Shown: in pieces, positions 23,517-32,451 of the stretch | Numbering within the stretch: the stretch's first letter is position 1 | Layout: every line of letters starts with the position of its first letter | From: Thalassovita autumnalis | GTDB lineage: Bacteria > Pseudomonadota > Alphaproteobacteria > Rhodobacterales > Rhodobacteraceae | Reading direction: 5' to 3' | Assembly (NCBI RefSeq): GCF_001458255.1 | Contig: NZ_CYSB01000025.1 | Coordinates: 248,001-312,000, forward strand | Length of the DNA stretch: 64,000 nt | Position numbers and translations under genes: made by a program | The notes under the pieces: generated by a model | Database searches by the model: none | What the model was told of the DNA's origin: nothing | What the model saw: only the letters and a program-made list of their open reading frames with translations

Positions 23517-26500
23517 TTATTGCAGCGGGATGTTCAGTTTCACTGAGACCCCGTAGCTTTCAAAGTCCGACAGGCCGATACCATCGTAATTCGCCCGGAC
23601 ACTCAGCTTTGTGCCGTACTCATTGGTGGTGGTGAAACCTGCCTCTATCCGGGCGCGCAGCCCCTCTGCCTCTTTCGTGGCTTCGGCTGAGACGATGTCA
23701 TCGCTGGAACCGAAGGTGTAGATGCCGTCCAGTGACACGAAAGGCTCAAAGCTGGAGCCATCGGGCTGGGTGAAGCGGCGCGACACATTGGGACCAAAGC
23801 GCAGCTGACCAAGGCTGACGGTCTGCGCCGGGATGGTGACGTTCAGACTGTCGACATAGGACTTCTGCTTTTCATGCAGATAGGCCAGCGACACGTTTGG
23901 TGACACTGTCCAACCCTGCACCAGATACTGCCCGCTGAGCGAGGCCTCGACCAGCACGCGGCTGGTTTCAAACGCATCGGTGTAGGTGCCGAAGGGTGAG
24001 ATATCGTTGGTCGATTTGCCCAGGGCGAAACGGCCGTCGAAGATCAGGTTGTCGCGCAGACGGGCGGTCACATAGGGACCAACCATCCAGCCACGCCCCT
24101 CAACGCTGGAGCCGTTGATTTCGGAACTGTCCTCCATCTGGTCAAACTGCACCAATGCCCCGACCAACAGATCGCGTGAGACCACGTAATCCAGACCGAT
24201 ATAGGCGATGCCAAAGTGACCCTCGGAGTCCGAGCTGCCCTCAAACTTGCTGTAGCTGCCTTCGAACCACAGATCCCACTTGGAGTTCTCAACAAACATG
24301 TTGGTCTTGTAGGGATCATGCGCCAGCAGCGCCATGGCGCGGGCTTCACGGGCCTGCTGCAGTGAGCCGCTGAGTGAGAAGTTACCCGAGTTGATGGCCA
24401 TTGGATCGAAGTCCACCGGCAGCATCGACAGGATATCACCCTGCGCAAAGCTCAACGTTTGACCACCCACACCGGCCGAGTTCATCCGTTCCAGACGGCG
24501 GGACCGGCTGGGCGGATTGGCCAGGATCAGCGTGCTGCGGCGATGCAGGAAGTTGTGGATCGTGTCCACAGTGCGCTGCAGCGTTTCACGGCTGGTGATG
24601 GTACAGGTGACCTGTTCCCGCGCAGCCAGCACCAGTGAGAAGGTGCTGCCATCCAGCGTTGCGGTGCTGTCGCTGTCATTACAGCTCATCGCGGTGATGC
24701 CGGTGCCGCTTGGGGGCGAAACCGAAACCGAATAGCTGCCCGCATCAACCGAGATCGGGCCTTCGGTGCCTTCGCCTGAGCTGGTGGTCAGGGTGAAGGT
24801 AAAGGCTGCCTCGCTGGATGCGAACCCAAAGTCGCCATCGGTGTCCGTTGCCACCTCAAAGATCACTTCGGCGGTGGTGCGTGCCACAACCTCCAGCGCG
24901 GCAGGGGCGGGTAGGGTGCTGGCCCCCAATGTGCTGGTCGAACCGCTCAGGGTGTTGGTGTAGTTGCCGACGGTGGACGAGGTCACATCAACGGTCATCA
25001 CACAGCTGCCCTGTGCCGGGATGTTCCCGCCCGACAGCTGCATCCGGTTGGAGTTGTTGGGCGCCAGCAATGTACCGCCACAGCTGTTGGTTGGCACGCG
25101 GGCTGCCCCGTCATTGGCAATCAGAACCGCCGCGGACAGATCGCCCTGCAAGCCAAGGCTGCCAGCTGCGATAAAGGCGGCCGAGTTGTCGATGGTCACG
25201 GTCAGCGTGCTGAACCCGTCCTGTTCGATCGAGCTTGGCGCAAAGGCATGGGTGATCGTCGGGGCCGGGGCAGGGTTCACTGTCAGTGTCGCAGGCGCGG
25301 TGTTCGGCCCCAGCGACGACGTCATGGTCAGCGTATTGGCCAGGGCCCCGGTGTTCAGCGCAACAACGTCATAGCTGATGGTACAGGTCTGCCCTGCGGT
25401 CACCGACCCACCGGTATAGGTCACCGAGGTGGCGCCGGGCACTGCTGTCAGTGTGCCGCCCACACAGTTTGCCCCAACCGAGGTGTTTGCCACCGTCGCA
25501 ACGGTCATGCTGGCGGCAAAGGTATCGGTTACATTCACCGCAGTCACCGGCAACAAAGCGGCCGAGTTGTCGATGCTGATGGACACGGTCGTCACTTCAC
25601 CCTGGGTGACGGTAGACGGGGTGTAGGTTTTGGCCAGCGGCGGGACCGGCGGGGCGTTCACGGTCAACGTATCGGTGGAGGTACCACTGTTGCCGAGGTT
25701 CGACGTCAGAGCACCACTCACATTCACATAGCTGCCATCATCAACTGTGGTCACATCCACTGAGACGGTACAGCTGGCGCTTGCAGCAACGGTGCCACCG
25801 GTGAGGCTGACAACCGAAGAGGCTGCGACTGCGGTTGCTGTGCCGTTACAGGTGTTGGCGACATTGGGAGTGCTGGCAATCACCAGACCCGCGGGCAGGT
25901 TGTTGGTGAAGCTCAAGGTGCTTGCTTCCACAAAGGCGCCGGAGTTGTCGATCGTAAAGGTCAGCGTCGAGGTTGCGCCTTCCAGCATGCTATCTGGCGA
26001 GAAGACCTGCGCAAAGCCGGGAGGGGGCGCAGCATTTACGGTCAATGTGGCGCTGGCTGCACCGCCATCGCCGAGGTTGGTGCTAAGGGCCGAGGTTGTA
26101 TTCGCATAGGCCCCAGCCGCTTGTGCCACGACATCCAAAGAAATGGTACAGCTGGCATTGGCCGCCAGGGAGCCACCTGTGAGCGTGACCGAACCGGTTC
26201 CGGCGACTGCAGTCAAAGTGCCACCGCAAGAGCTCACGGCGTTCGCAGGGGTCGCAATCACCAGGCCCGACGGGAGTGTGTTGGTGAAGCCAACACCGCT
26301 GAGAGCCGTTGTCACCGCACTTGCATCGATCGTGTAGGTCATGGTCGAGACAACGCCCTGATCTACCGGGTTGGCTGCAAAAGCAAGGGCCAGGTTCGGG
26401 GGAGGTGAATTGACGGTCAGCGATGCCGACGCACCTGAAACCAGTGCGGTGGTTGCGTTGAACAGATCACCTGAGGTGCTGGTCACTGCCCCCTCGGGCG

Positions 26501-29300
26501 AGCTGGTGATGCCGATGGTGGCGGTGAAGGTACAGCTCTCGCCGCCCGACAGGGCCCCAAAGCGCATGGTCATCGTGTCAGTGCCGGTGCCGCCAAACTG
26601 CGAACCGGCGCCACAGCTGCCATTGCTGGGAACAGACACCAGAGTTGCACCGCTGATCGCCGAGCCAAGTGCATCGTCAAAAGTCAGCTGGTTAAACGAT
26701 CCAAGAGCGACCGGCATCGAGATGGTGTATTGCACCGTTGTCTGACCGTTCTGATTGATTGTTCCCGAAGGGAAGGTCTTGGTGAAGGTCGGCGCAACGT
26801 TGGACTGCACCAGGATACTGTCAGATGCGGCCGTGCCAGTTACAGTCACCGAAGACACATCGCCGCTGATCGCGCTGGTGGTGTTGGTGAAATCGCCCAG
26901 ATCCCCGGTCACGGCCATCGCAAGACGCACCGTGACGGCACAGCTGGCACCGGCGGCCAGATTGATGTTGGAGAAGTTGATGATGCTTGCACCGGGGCCC
27001 GAACCAGTTGCCGAACACGTATCACTGACAGTGCTGACCAAAGTGGTGCCCGAACGGAAAGCGTCCAGATCATCGCTGAAACCAATGGTATTTACGGCCA
27101 GATCTGCCGATTCATTGGTGATGGTGAAGGTCACATCAGTGTTTGCACCTTCTTCAACCGACATATCCACAAAGGATTTGGTCAACGACAGGGTGCCGCC
27201 ATCAGCCAAGGGGCCACCCACGCGGATGTTGTCGCCTTGAAACAGGTTGGTCCCAGCCAAAGCAATGGTTGTGAGCCGAACCTCCTGTTGCGTTGCAGAA
27301 GCCGGAACGCTGATCTGTGCGCGGTAGGTACAGGAGCTGCCAGCTGGGATCGAACCGCCAGTGTAGGAGATCGAAGCCGAACCGGTAGATTCTGCGCTGC
27401 CACAGGTGTTGACCAGGGAAGAGTCGAACGTCGCACTTACGCTGATCGGGACAAGCGAAGTGGTCACATTGGTAATCGCCACTGACGAAGTGCCGTTATT
27501 GGTCAGCGTGATCTCAGCAACCGTGGACTGACCTGGCAGTACCGAGTCGTCGTCAAAGGCAAAATCAAGAGAGATTTCCTGAACTTCCAAAGTCGCAGAG
27601 GCGGCGGAGTTGCCGATGGTCGCGGGGGAGAAGCCGTCAAGCGTTGCCGTGATATCGCTGGTCGTGCTGAGATAGTTGCCACCGGAAACACCGGCACCAA
27701 GTGTCAGCGTGCCGGTGATCTCACAGGTGCCGCTGGCGGCCATTGAGGCGCCCGAAACGGTGAGGGTCGACCCGCCAGTCGCCGTGCCGTTACAGGTGTT
27801 GGTGTCAACAGCGAACCCCGTGGAACCTGTGACTGCGGCAACGATAGCGTCGGTGAAGCCAATATCCGTGACTGGCAGCAGGGAACGATTGCTCAGCTCA
27901 TAAGTTACACCAACGGTGCCACCCGGAATGCCAACGCTGTCGAAGCTTTTACGCATCGACACGTCGGCGATACCAGCATTTACCGAGAAGGTGTCTGAGG
28001 CCCCGGCACCAACAAAGGCACTGCCGCCGATGGTGCCGGTCAGCTCATCAATCGTCAGGGTGAAATCTCCCGCTGGGTGGTCGGCGGGTAGGGTGATTGG
28101 GATATCGAAGGTACAGCTGCTGGAGGCCGTGATTGTCGCGTTAATCAAAGACAAAGTGCGCGGGTTGGTGTTGGTCTGAGAGACGGAGCCGGCGGGGCAG
28201 GTCCCGACGCCTAGAGTTCCCAAGCCAATGAGGTCAGAAAGCGGGGGACTAAGCTGAAGGTCGAACCCGACTCCGGTTGCATCGACGGCTGCTGTGTTGG
28301 TCAGCGTAACGGTCGCGGTGGTTGCGCCCGAAACAGCAAGATCGGCAACGTCAGTGATGCTCAGGCTTACGGTTGGTTTCGGATTGTCGCTGACGGTCAG
28401 CGTGTCGCTGGCCGGGCTGGCTGAAAAGACGGTGTCGCCGTTGACTTCGGCCTGAACGGTGGAGCTGGTGAACAGATAGTCCCCACCGGTTGGGCTGGCG
28501 GGCAGTTGCACGGTGACATCAAAATTACACTGCGAGCGGGCTGCCAACGAACCACCAGCGAAGGTCATGGTCCCGGTGCCGGCACCGGTGATGGATGAGC
28601 CACTGCCACAGGGATCCGTGACGTCTGCCAACAGGGTGGTGCCGGTCAGTGGGGTATCAAAATCTTCGGTGAAGGTGATCAAAGTCGCCGGGTTTGTTGG
28701 ATCCGTGTTTGTCAATGTGAATGACAACGTAACGGTTTCACCCCCCGCTGCAGGGTCGCCGGAAAACACCTGGGTCAGGGACGGCGCGCCCGAAGGGGGC
28801 GCCGTGACGGTCAGTTCTGCGGAGGCTATACCGGCCGACTGGGAAGGGCCTCCGGTTGAGTAAGTCATATCACCAGAAGTTAAGGTGAAATCACCTACAG
28901 ATTGCGCTTGTACGTCAATGGACAGGGTACAGGCTGACCCCGCAAGGACAAACCCACCAAATGCAGTCAGTGTTGCCCCCCCAGCTGTCGCCGTTGGGGT
29001 GAGGCTAGAACAGTCCGTGGTCAGATTGGTGGGCGTGGCGAAGACAAGGCCGCTTGGCAGGTTTTCGCTAAATGAAATCGATGTAATAAGGCTCCCGTTT
29101 GCAGTGTTATTGACGGTGTAGGTCATCGTCGTCGTACCGTTCAACGCGACACTGGACGGGGCAAGTGCTTTGGTAAACGATGGTTTGCCGTCGGTGATCG
29201 TCAGATCATCCGTTGCATCCCCCTGATCTCCGGCATCTGACGACAGTTGCGAGGTGGTCAAGGTGTTTAAGCCATTGGTCGCGCCGCCCTGGACCTGCAA
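23517..29300 (-). CDS. Giant repeat-containing autotransporter adhesin (body; 5' end frameshifted)
   Basis: 1927 residues from the first usable start; the reading frame itself is open back to about 29400. It consists of about eleven intact Ig-like repeats of roughly 125-135 residues, of the DUF11/CARDB-like kind. Each begins like '.P.F.KAF.P..V..G..T.LT.TI.N', continues with a 'FTNNLPAGLVIA' type strand, and has two conserved cysteines ('.C.GTLTA' and 'ASCTISVDV'), then '.LT.NLG....ATLTVNA'. A separate linker domain follows (about 1480-1590), then a region with RSTLILANPPSRSRRLERM. The last 270 residues or so form an autotransporter beta-barrel (WDLWFEGSYSKFEG ... VKLNIPLQ). Probably a surface adhesin or biofilm protein. 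The signal peptide lies in another frame (29375-29677), so as sequenced this body would not be exported. Confidence 0.8.
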   Translation of the reverse strand: MQVQGGATNGLNTLTTSQLSSDAGDQGDATDDLTITDGKPSFTKALAPSSVALNGTTTMTYTVNNTANGSLITSISFSENLPSGLVFATPTNLTTDCSSLTPTATAGGATLTAFGGFVLAGSACTLSIDVQAQSVGDFTLTSGDMTYSTGGPSQSAGIASAELTVTAPPSGAPSLTQVFSGDPAAGGETVTLSFTLTNTDPTNPATLITFTEDFDTPLTGTTLLADVTDPCGSGSSITGAGTGTMTFAGGSLAARSQCNFDVTVQLPASPTGGDYLFTSSTVQAEVNGDTVFSASPASDTLTVSDNPKPTVSLSITDVADLAVSGATTATVTLTNTAAVDATGVGFDLQLSPPLSDLIGLGTLGVGTCPAGSVSQTNTNPRTLSLINATITASSSCTFDIPITLPADHPAGDFTLTIDELTGTIGGSAFVGAGASDTFSVNAGIADVSMRKSFDSVGIPGGTVGVTYELSNRSLLPVTDIGFTDAIVAAVTGSTGFAVDTNTCNGTATGGSTLTVSGASMAASGTCEITGTLTLGAGVSGGNYLSTTSDITATLDGFSPATIGNSAASATLEVQEISLDFAFDDDSVLPGQSTVAEITLTNNGTSSVAITNVTTSLVPISVSATFDSSLVNTCGSAESTGSASISYTGGSIPAGSSCTYRAQISVPASATQQEVRLTTIALAGTNLFQGDNIRVGGPLADGGTLSLTKSFVDMSVEEGANTDVTFTITNESADLAVNTIGFSDDLDAFRSGTTLVSTVSDTCSATGSGPGASIINFSNINLAAGASCAVTVRLAMAVTGDLGDFTNTTSAISGDVSSVTVTGTAASDSILVQSNVAPTFTKTFPSGTINQNGQTTVQYTISMPVALGSFNQLTFDDALGSAISGATLVSVPSNGSCGAGSQFGGTGTDTMTMRFGALSGGESCTFTATIGITSSPEGAVTSTSGDLFNATTALVSGASASLTVNSPPPNLALAFAANPVDQGVVSTMTYTIDASAVTTALSGVGFTNTLPSGLVIATPANAVSSCGGTLTAVAGTGSVTLTGGSLAANASCTISLDVVAQAAGAYANTTSALSTNLGDGGAASATLTVNAAPPPGFAQVFSPDSMLEGATSTLTFTIDNSGAFVEASTLSFTNNLPAGLVIASTPNVANTCNGTATAVAASSVVSLTGGTVAASASCTVSVDVTTVDDGSYVNVSGALTSNLGNSGTSTDTLTVNAPPVPPLAKTYTPSTVTQGEVTTVSISIDNSAALLPVTAVNVTDTFAASMTVATVANTSVGANCVGGTLTAVPGATSVTYTGGSVTAGQTCTISYDVVALNTGALANTLTMTSSLGPNTAPATLTVNPAPAPTITHAFAPSSIEQDGFSTLTVTIDNSAAFIAAGSLGLQGDLSAAVLIANDGAARVPTNSCGGTLLAPNNSNRMQLSGGNIPAQGSCVMTVDVTSSTVGNYTNTLSGSTSTLGASTLPAPAALEVVARTTAEVIFEVATDTDGDFGFASSEAAFTFTLTTSSGEGTEGPISVDAGSYSVSVSPPSGTGITAMSCNDSDSTATLDGSTFSLVLAAREQVTCTITSRETLQRTVDTIHNFLHRRSTLILANPPSRSRRLERMNSAGVGGQTLSFAQGDILSMLPVDFDPMAINSGNFSLSGSLQQAREARAMALLAHDPYKTNMFVENSKWDLWFEGSYSKFEGSSDSEGHFGIAYIGLDYVVSRDLLVGALVQFDQMEDSSEINGSSVEGRGWMVGPYVTARLRDNLIFDGRFALGKSTNDISPFGTYTDAFETSRVLVEASLSGQYLVQGWTVSPNVSLAYLHEKQKSYVDSLNVTIPAQTVSLGQLRFGPNVSRRFTQPDGSSFEPFVSLDGIYTFGSSDDIVSAEATKEAEGLRARIEAGFTTTNEYGTKLSVRANYDGIGLSDFESYGVSVKLNIPLQ

Positions 29301-29374
29301 TGAAATGGTACAGTTTTCGCCAATACCCAGCCCGCCATCTGCGAAGGAGATGGTGGACGCGCCACCGGTGGCGG

Positions 29375-29677
29375 TCAGGGTGCCATACAGCTGCTGTCAA
29401 TTGCCGGGGCACCAGCAACTGTAACATTGGCCCCAAGGTTCAATGAGAAGGCCAATTCAGACAGCGGGCCGCCTGTTGTGTTGTTCAGCGTGAAAGTCGC
29501 GGTGGACTGGCCGCCCGGCCCGATGTCGTCCGGGAAGAAGGTCAGTGACAGATCTGCCTGTGCTGGTGCCGCGAAGGCTAGACTGCCGAGTGTAGTTGCA
29601 ACAGCTGCCATACGCTTTGTGCTACCGAAAAATCTGCCCAAGAAAACCATTCCTGTCCCCCAAAATAATCGCGTCAA
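29375..29677 (-). pseudogene. Frameshifted N-terminal fragment of the giant autotransporter
   Basis: 100 residues: a signal peptide of the extended type (MTRLFWGTGMVFLGRFFGSTKRMAAVATTLGSLAFAAPAQA in sum), then the first Ig-like repeat up to APAIDSSCMAP and a stop. Other repeats continue '.C.GTLTA' at this point, and the sequence GTLTATGGASTISF is present in the next frame directly after the TGT cysteine codon. One extra base near 29386-29387 (for example a second A, giving TGT AAT GGC ACC) restores a single protein of about 2055 residues. Whether the loss is real or a sequencing error cannot be told here. Confidence 0.75.
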
Positions 29678-29861
29678 ATCTATTACGCGACCTGCAAATG
29701 CCCCGCTTTGTTCAAAAAAGCATACTCACAGCCTCCTGACAACTCTGTGACTGCATCTGGCGAAACTTTGACAGTTGCCTTTAGGGGGGCATCTGAAGGG
29801 GAGCTTCAGCCATAAAAAATGGGATTGTTCGGGCAATTTTGAGCCTTCAAAACAACAAAAA

Positions 29862-29879
29862 ACCCGCCAAAAGGCGGGT
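29862..29879 (-). terminator. Intrinsic terminator of the DUF882 gene
   Basis: On the minus strand ACCCGCC / GGCGGGT with a TTTT loop is followed by a run of six T. It lies 33 bases after the stop at 29912. Confidence 0.85.
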
Positions 29880-29911
29880 CTTGAGAAAAGCAGTTTTAGG
29901 TAGACTGTGCC

Positions 29912-30472
29912 TTAACGGCCCCAGGTGCGTACCGGACCACAATCCATATGCACGAAGTTCGAGCTGGAGTAGCGGCCAACGCCGCCTGCTTTGCAGATCG
30001 CCGCCGCTTTGGCCATTTGCGTGACCGAGCGGGATTGCAGGCGCAGGTCCGCAGCCTGACCTTTCATGTGCAACGAGTTCTTGGCCACGCCGCGCGATTT
30101 GGACCGCAGCATCGCATTGGTCTTGGGCGAACGGTAGCCCGACAGCAGCATATAGGGTTCGCTCACATCCATCAGATTGTGGGCGGCTGCCATGATGTCG
30201 ATGGTGCGCGCATCGATTGAGGTCACATCATTCGTGCGCCAGTCGCGCATGAAGTGGTTCACCTCTTTGAGAGCGTCTTTGATGTATTTACCTTCGATCC
30301 AATAGATCATGTCGATCCGTTCGCCGGTGCGGCCGGAATACATTTTGATCCGCCGAATGTCGCCGGAGCCACGCAGGAACCCTGCGGCTTTGGAAAAGGT
30401 TGGTGCGGCCGTCAAGGTTGTTGCCGCAAACGCGCCGAGCACCGCCCGCCGCGTCAAAGTCGTATTCGTCAT
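29912..30472 (-). CDS. DUF882 (YcbK-like, peptidase M15 fold) exported protein
   Basis: 186 residues. A twin-arginine-type signal (TLTRRAVLGAFAATTLTAAPTFSKA) is followed by a D-Ala-D-Ala-carboxypeptidase-like fold of the DUF882 family, related to the murein endopeptidase MepK. The zinc ligands are visible in SGYRSPKTNAML, NSLHMKGQAADLRL (His and Asp) and FVHMDCGPVRTWG (His). Likely cuts peptidoglycan cross-links in the periplasm. It is transcribed away from an L,D-transpeptidase gene 320 bases to the right, which makes the opposite kind of bond change, so the pair may act together. Confidence 0.88.
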   Translation of the reverse strand: MTNTTLTRRAVLGAFAATTLTAAPTFSKAAGFLRGSGDIRRIKMYSGRTGERIDMIYWIEGKYIKDALKEVNHFMRDWRTNDVTSIDARTIDIMAAAHNLMDVSEPYMLLSGYRSPKTNAMLRSKSRGVAKNSLHMKGQAADLRLQSRSVTQMAKAAAICKAGGVGRYSSSNFVHMDCGPVRTWGR

Positions 30473-30793
30473 GTTAGCGCCCGTCCTGTCGCTTACCTGT
30501 GTTGCCCGCGATGTTACGCGAGGCCTGCCATCTCATCCCCAGATGCAGGCGCTATATTACATACAAGTTTCGTTCCACCAACCCGTCAGAGGGCTTATTT
30601 TTCTACAAACAAGGGGGCTCGGCGGTTTTTTGCGCAAATTTTTGTGAACATATTCTGAATGACGCCCACACGACACAGCGTTGCGCCAAAGCCGTTTCAG
30701 ACGCCATGATTAACCTTTTGTGAATGGACAGTCGGGCAAAAAACCGCCAATGAGGGGAGAGATCTAAACATATTAGGGAAAGAGAGCGCGCTC
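30473..30793. promoter_or_regulatory. 320-base divergent intergenic region (DUF882 / L,D-transpeptidase)
   Basis: No gene is seen. The region must hold promoters for both flanking genes. An AT-rich stretch near 30710-30725 contains TTAACCTTTTGTGAA, which is one base from a TTAA-N7-TTAA CtrA-type site. This is a weak match and only a suggestion. An AAACATATTAGGGAAAGAG stretch precedes the transpeptidase ATG. Confidence 0.35.
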
Positions 30794-32419
30794 ATGCAGC
30801 CAGTTACTCGTTCTGGATTTTTTCGATTTGCCCCACGGCTGACCCTGGGGGCCGTTGCGGCCTGCCTGATGTTGGCCCAGACGCCAACGCCTGCTGCGGC
30901 ACAGGTGACAGCTTTTAAACAAGCGGTGGCCGAAACCGCGTCTGATGATCGGGAATTGGCCCGGTTTTATCGCGAAAATGGTTTTGGCGGGATCTGGACC
31001 GGGGAGGGCGCTGAATTCGTGGCGCGCCGTCAGGCCCTGATCAATGTGCTGCAAAACGTGCGCAGCCATGGGCTGCCGCAGGCGCGCTATGATGTGAACG
31101 CGCTGCTGGACATGATGCGCAACGCCAAGACGCCGCGCGATCTGGGCATTGTCGATGTGGAACTGTCCAAAGCCTATCTGAAATACGCCCGCGATGTGGC
31201 CCATGGTGTTTTGATCCCGGGCAAGATCGATGACGGTCTGGTCCGCAAGATCAGCAAAAAAGACGGCGCCGAATATCTGGAGATGCTGGTCACCGGCCAG
31301 CCTGCGGCGGTGATGAAACAGCTGCCGCCCGCCTCGCCCGAATATCCGCGCTTGCGCAAGGAGATGCTGCGCTTGCAGGGGGTGATCGCCCGCGGCGGCT
31401 GGGGCGAAACCGTGCCTGGCAAAAAGCTGGAGCCGGGTGATCGCGGCGCCTCGATCGTGAAACTGCGCAATCGTCTGATGGCGCTTGGATATCTGGATCG
31501 CTCGGCCACTCAGATCTTTGACACCAAAATTCAGGCCGCGGTGCAGCAGTTCCAGGCCGACCACGGCCTTGCCGAAGACGGTGTTGCCGGGGCAACCACG
31601 CTGAAAGAGCTGAATGTCTCTGCCGAAACCCGCCTGCAGTCGGTGATCGTGGCGATGGAGCGTGAACGCTGGACCAACTTTGAACGTGGGGAGCGTCATA
31701 TCTGGGTAAACCTCACCGATTACACCGCCAAGATCGTGGATGACGGTAAGGTCACCTTCCGTACCCGTTCGGTGATTGGCGCCAACTCCTCGGACCGACG
31801 CAGCCCCGAATTCAGCGACACGATGGAGCATATGGTGATTAACCCCACCTGGAACGTGCCGCGGTCGATCGCTGTGAAGGAATACCTGCCTCAGCTGAAG
31901 AAAAACCCCAATGCGGTTAGTCACCTGCGTCTGATTGATGGCGCTGGCCGGACCGTCAGCCGCGAGGGCGCGGACTTTACCCAGTTCAGCGCCACCAACT
32001 TCCCGTTTGACATCAAACAGCCGCCCTCCAGCCGCAATGCACTGGGGTTGGTGAAGTTCATGTTCCCGAACCGCCACAACATCTATCTGCACGACACCCC
32101 GCAGAAGGCGCTGTTCTCACGCGAAACCCGGGCGTTCAGCCATGGCTGCATCCGTCTGCATCAACCGTTTGATTTCGCCTATGCGCTGCTGGCCCGTCAG
32201 GATGCCACACCCAAGGAGACCTTCCAGCGGATCCTGAAAACCGGCCGTGAAACCCAGGTGGATCTGGAACAGCACCTGCCGGTGCATATCGTTTACCGGA
32301 CCGCCGTGGTGCCTGCGAAGGGCAAAGCGAACTATCGTCGTGATACCTATGGCCGTGATGCAAAGATCTGGAAAGCTTTGCAATCGGCAGGGGTGGCCTT
32401 GGGCAGCGTTCGCGGCTAA
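30794..32419 (+). CDS. L,D-transpeptidase (YcbB/LdtD-like)
   Basis: 541-residue periplasmic enzyme forming 3-3 cross-links in peptidoglycan or attaching proteins to it. A signal peptide (basic start, LTLGAVAACLMLAQTPTPAAA) is followed by a long N-terminal scaffold domain. A peptidoglycan-binding domain (about 210-275) contains LRNRLMALGYLDRS and AVQQFQADHGLAEDGVAGATTL. The YkuD catalytic domain contains MVINPTWNVPRSI and the active-site motif FSHGCIRLHQP (Cys about 455). Domain order and length match the YcbB group. Confidence 0.93.
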   Translation: MQPVTRSGFFRFAPRLTLGAVAACLMLAQTPTPAAAQVTAFKQAVAETASDDRELARFYRENGFGGIWTGEGAEFVARRQALINVLQNVRSHGLPQARYDVNALLDMMRNAKTPRDLGIVDVELSKAYLKYARDVAHGVLIPGKIDDGLVRKISKKDGAEYLEMLVTGQPAAVMKQLPPASPEYPRLRKEMLRLQGVIARGGWGETVPGKKLEPGDRGASIVKLRNRLMALGYLDRSATQIFDTKIQAAVQQFQADHGLAEDGVAGATTLKELNVSAETRLQSVIVAMERERWTNFERGERHIWVNLTDYTAKIVDDGKVTFRTRSVIGANSSDRRSPEFSDTMEHMVINPTWNVPRSIAVKEYLPQLKKNPNAVSHLRLIDGAGRTVSREGADFTQFSATNFPFDIKQPPSSRNALGLVKFMFPNRHNIYLHDTPQKALFSRETRAFSHGCIRLHQPFDFAYALLARQDATPKETFQRILKTGRETQVDLEQHLPVHIVYRTAVVPAKGKANYRRDTYGRDAKIWKALQSAGVALGSVRG

Positions 32420-32451
32420 ATCTAGCCCCAACAGATTATTAGGGGCAGGCC

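Noticed and set aside
24401-28863. Series of plus-strand frames opposite the adhesin repeats
   Set aside because: They repeat with the period of the adhesin repeats and simply mirror its Thr/Ala/Val codons; no start sites or domains.
22699-29677. Genomic island inserted at tRNA-Arg(CCG), carrying the interrupted gene and the adhesin
   Set aside because: No integrase, no direct repeat of the tRNA 3' end and no mobility genes were seen in the window.
24900-29677. CRISPR-like array
   Set aside because: Repeats are about 390 bases, divergent and coding; they are protein domain repeats.
30710-30725. CtrA-binding site before the L,D-transpeptidase
   Set aside because: Only one half-site is exact. 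Such matches are common in AT-rich promoters, so it is mentioned only as a weak hint.
30773-32092. A 439-codon minus-strand frame opposite the L,D-transpeptidase
   Set aside because: Antisense shadow of a gene with clear motifs; His/Gln-rich nonsense composition and no start signal.
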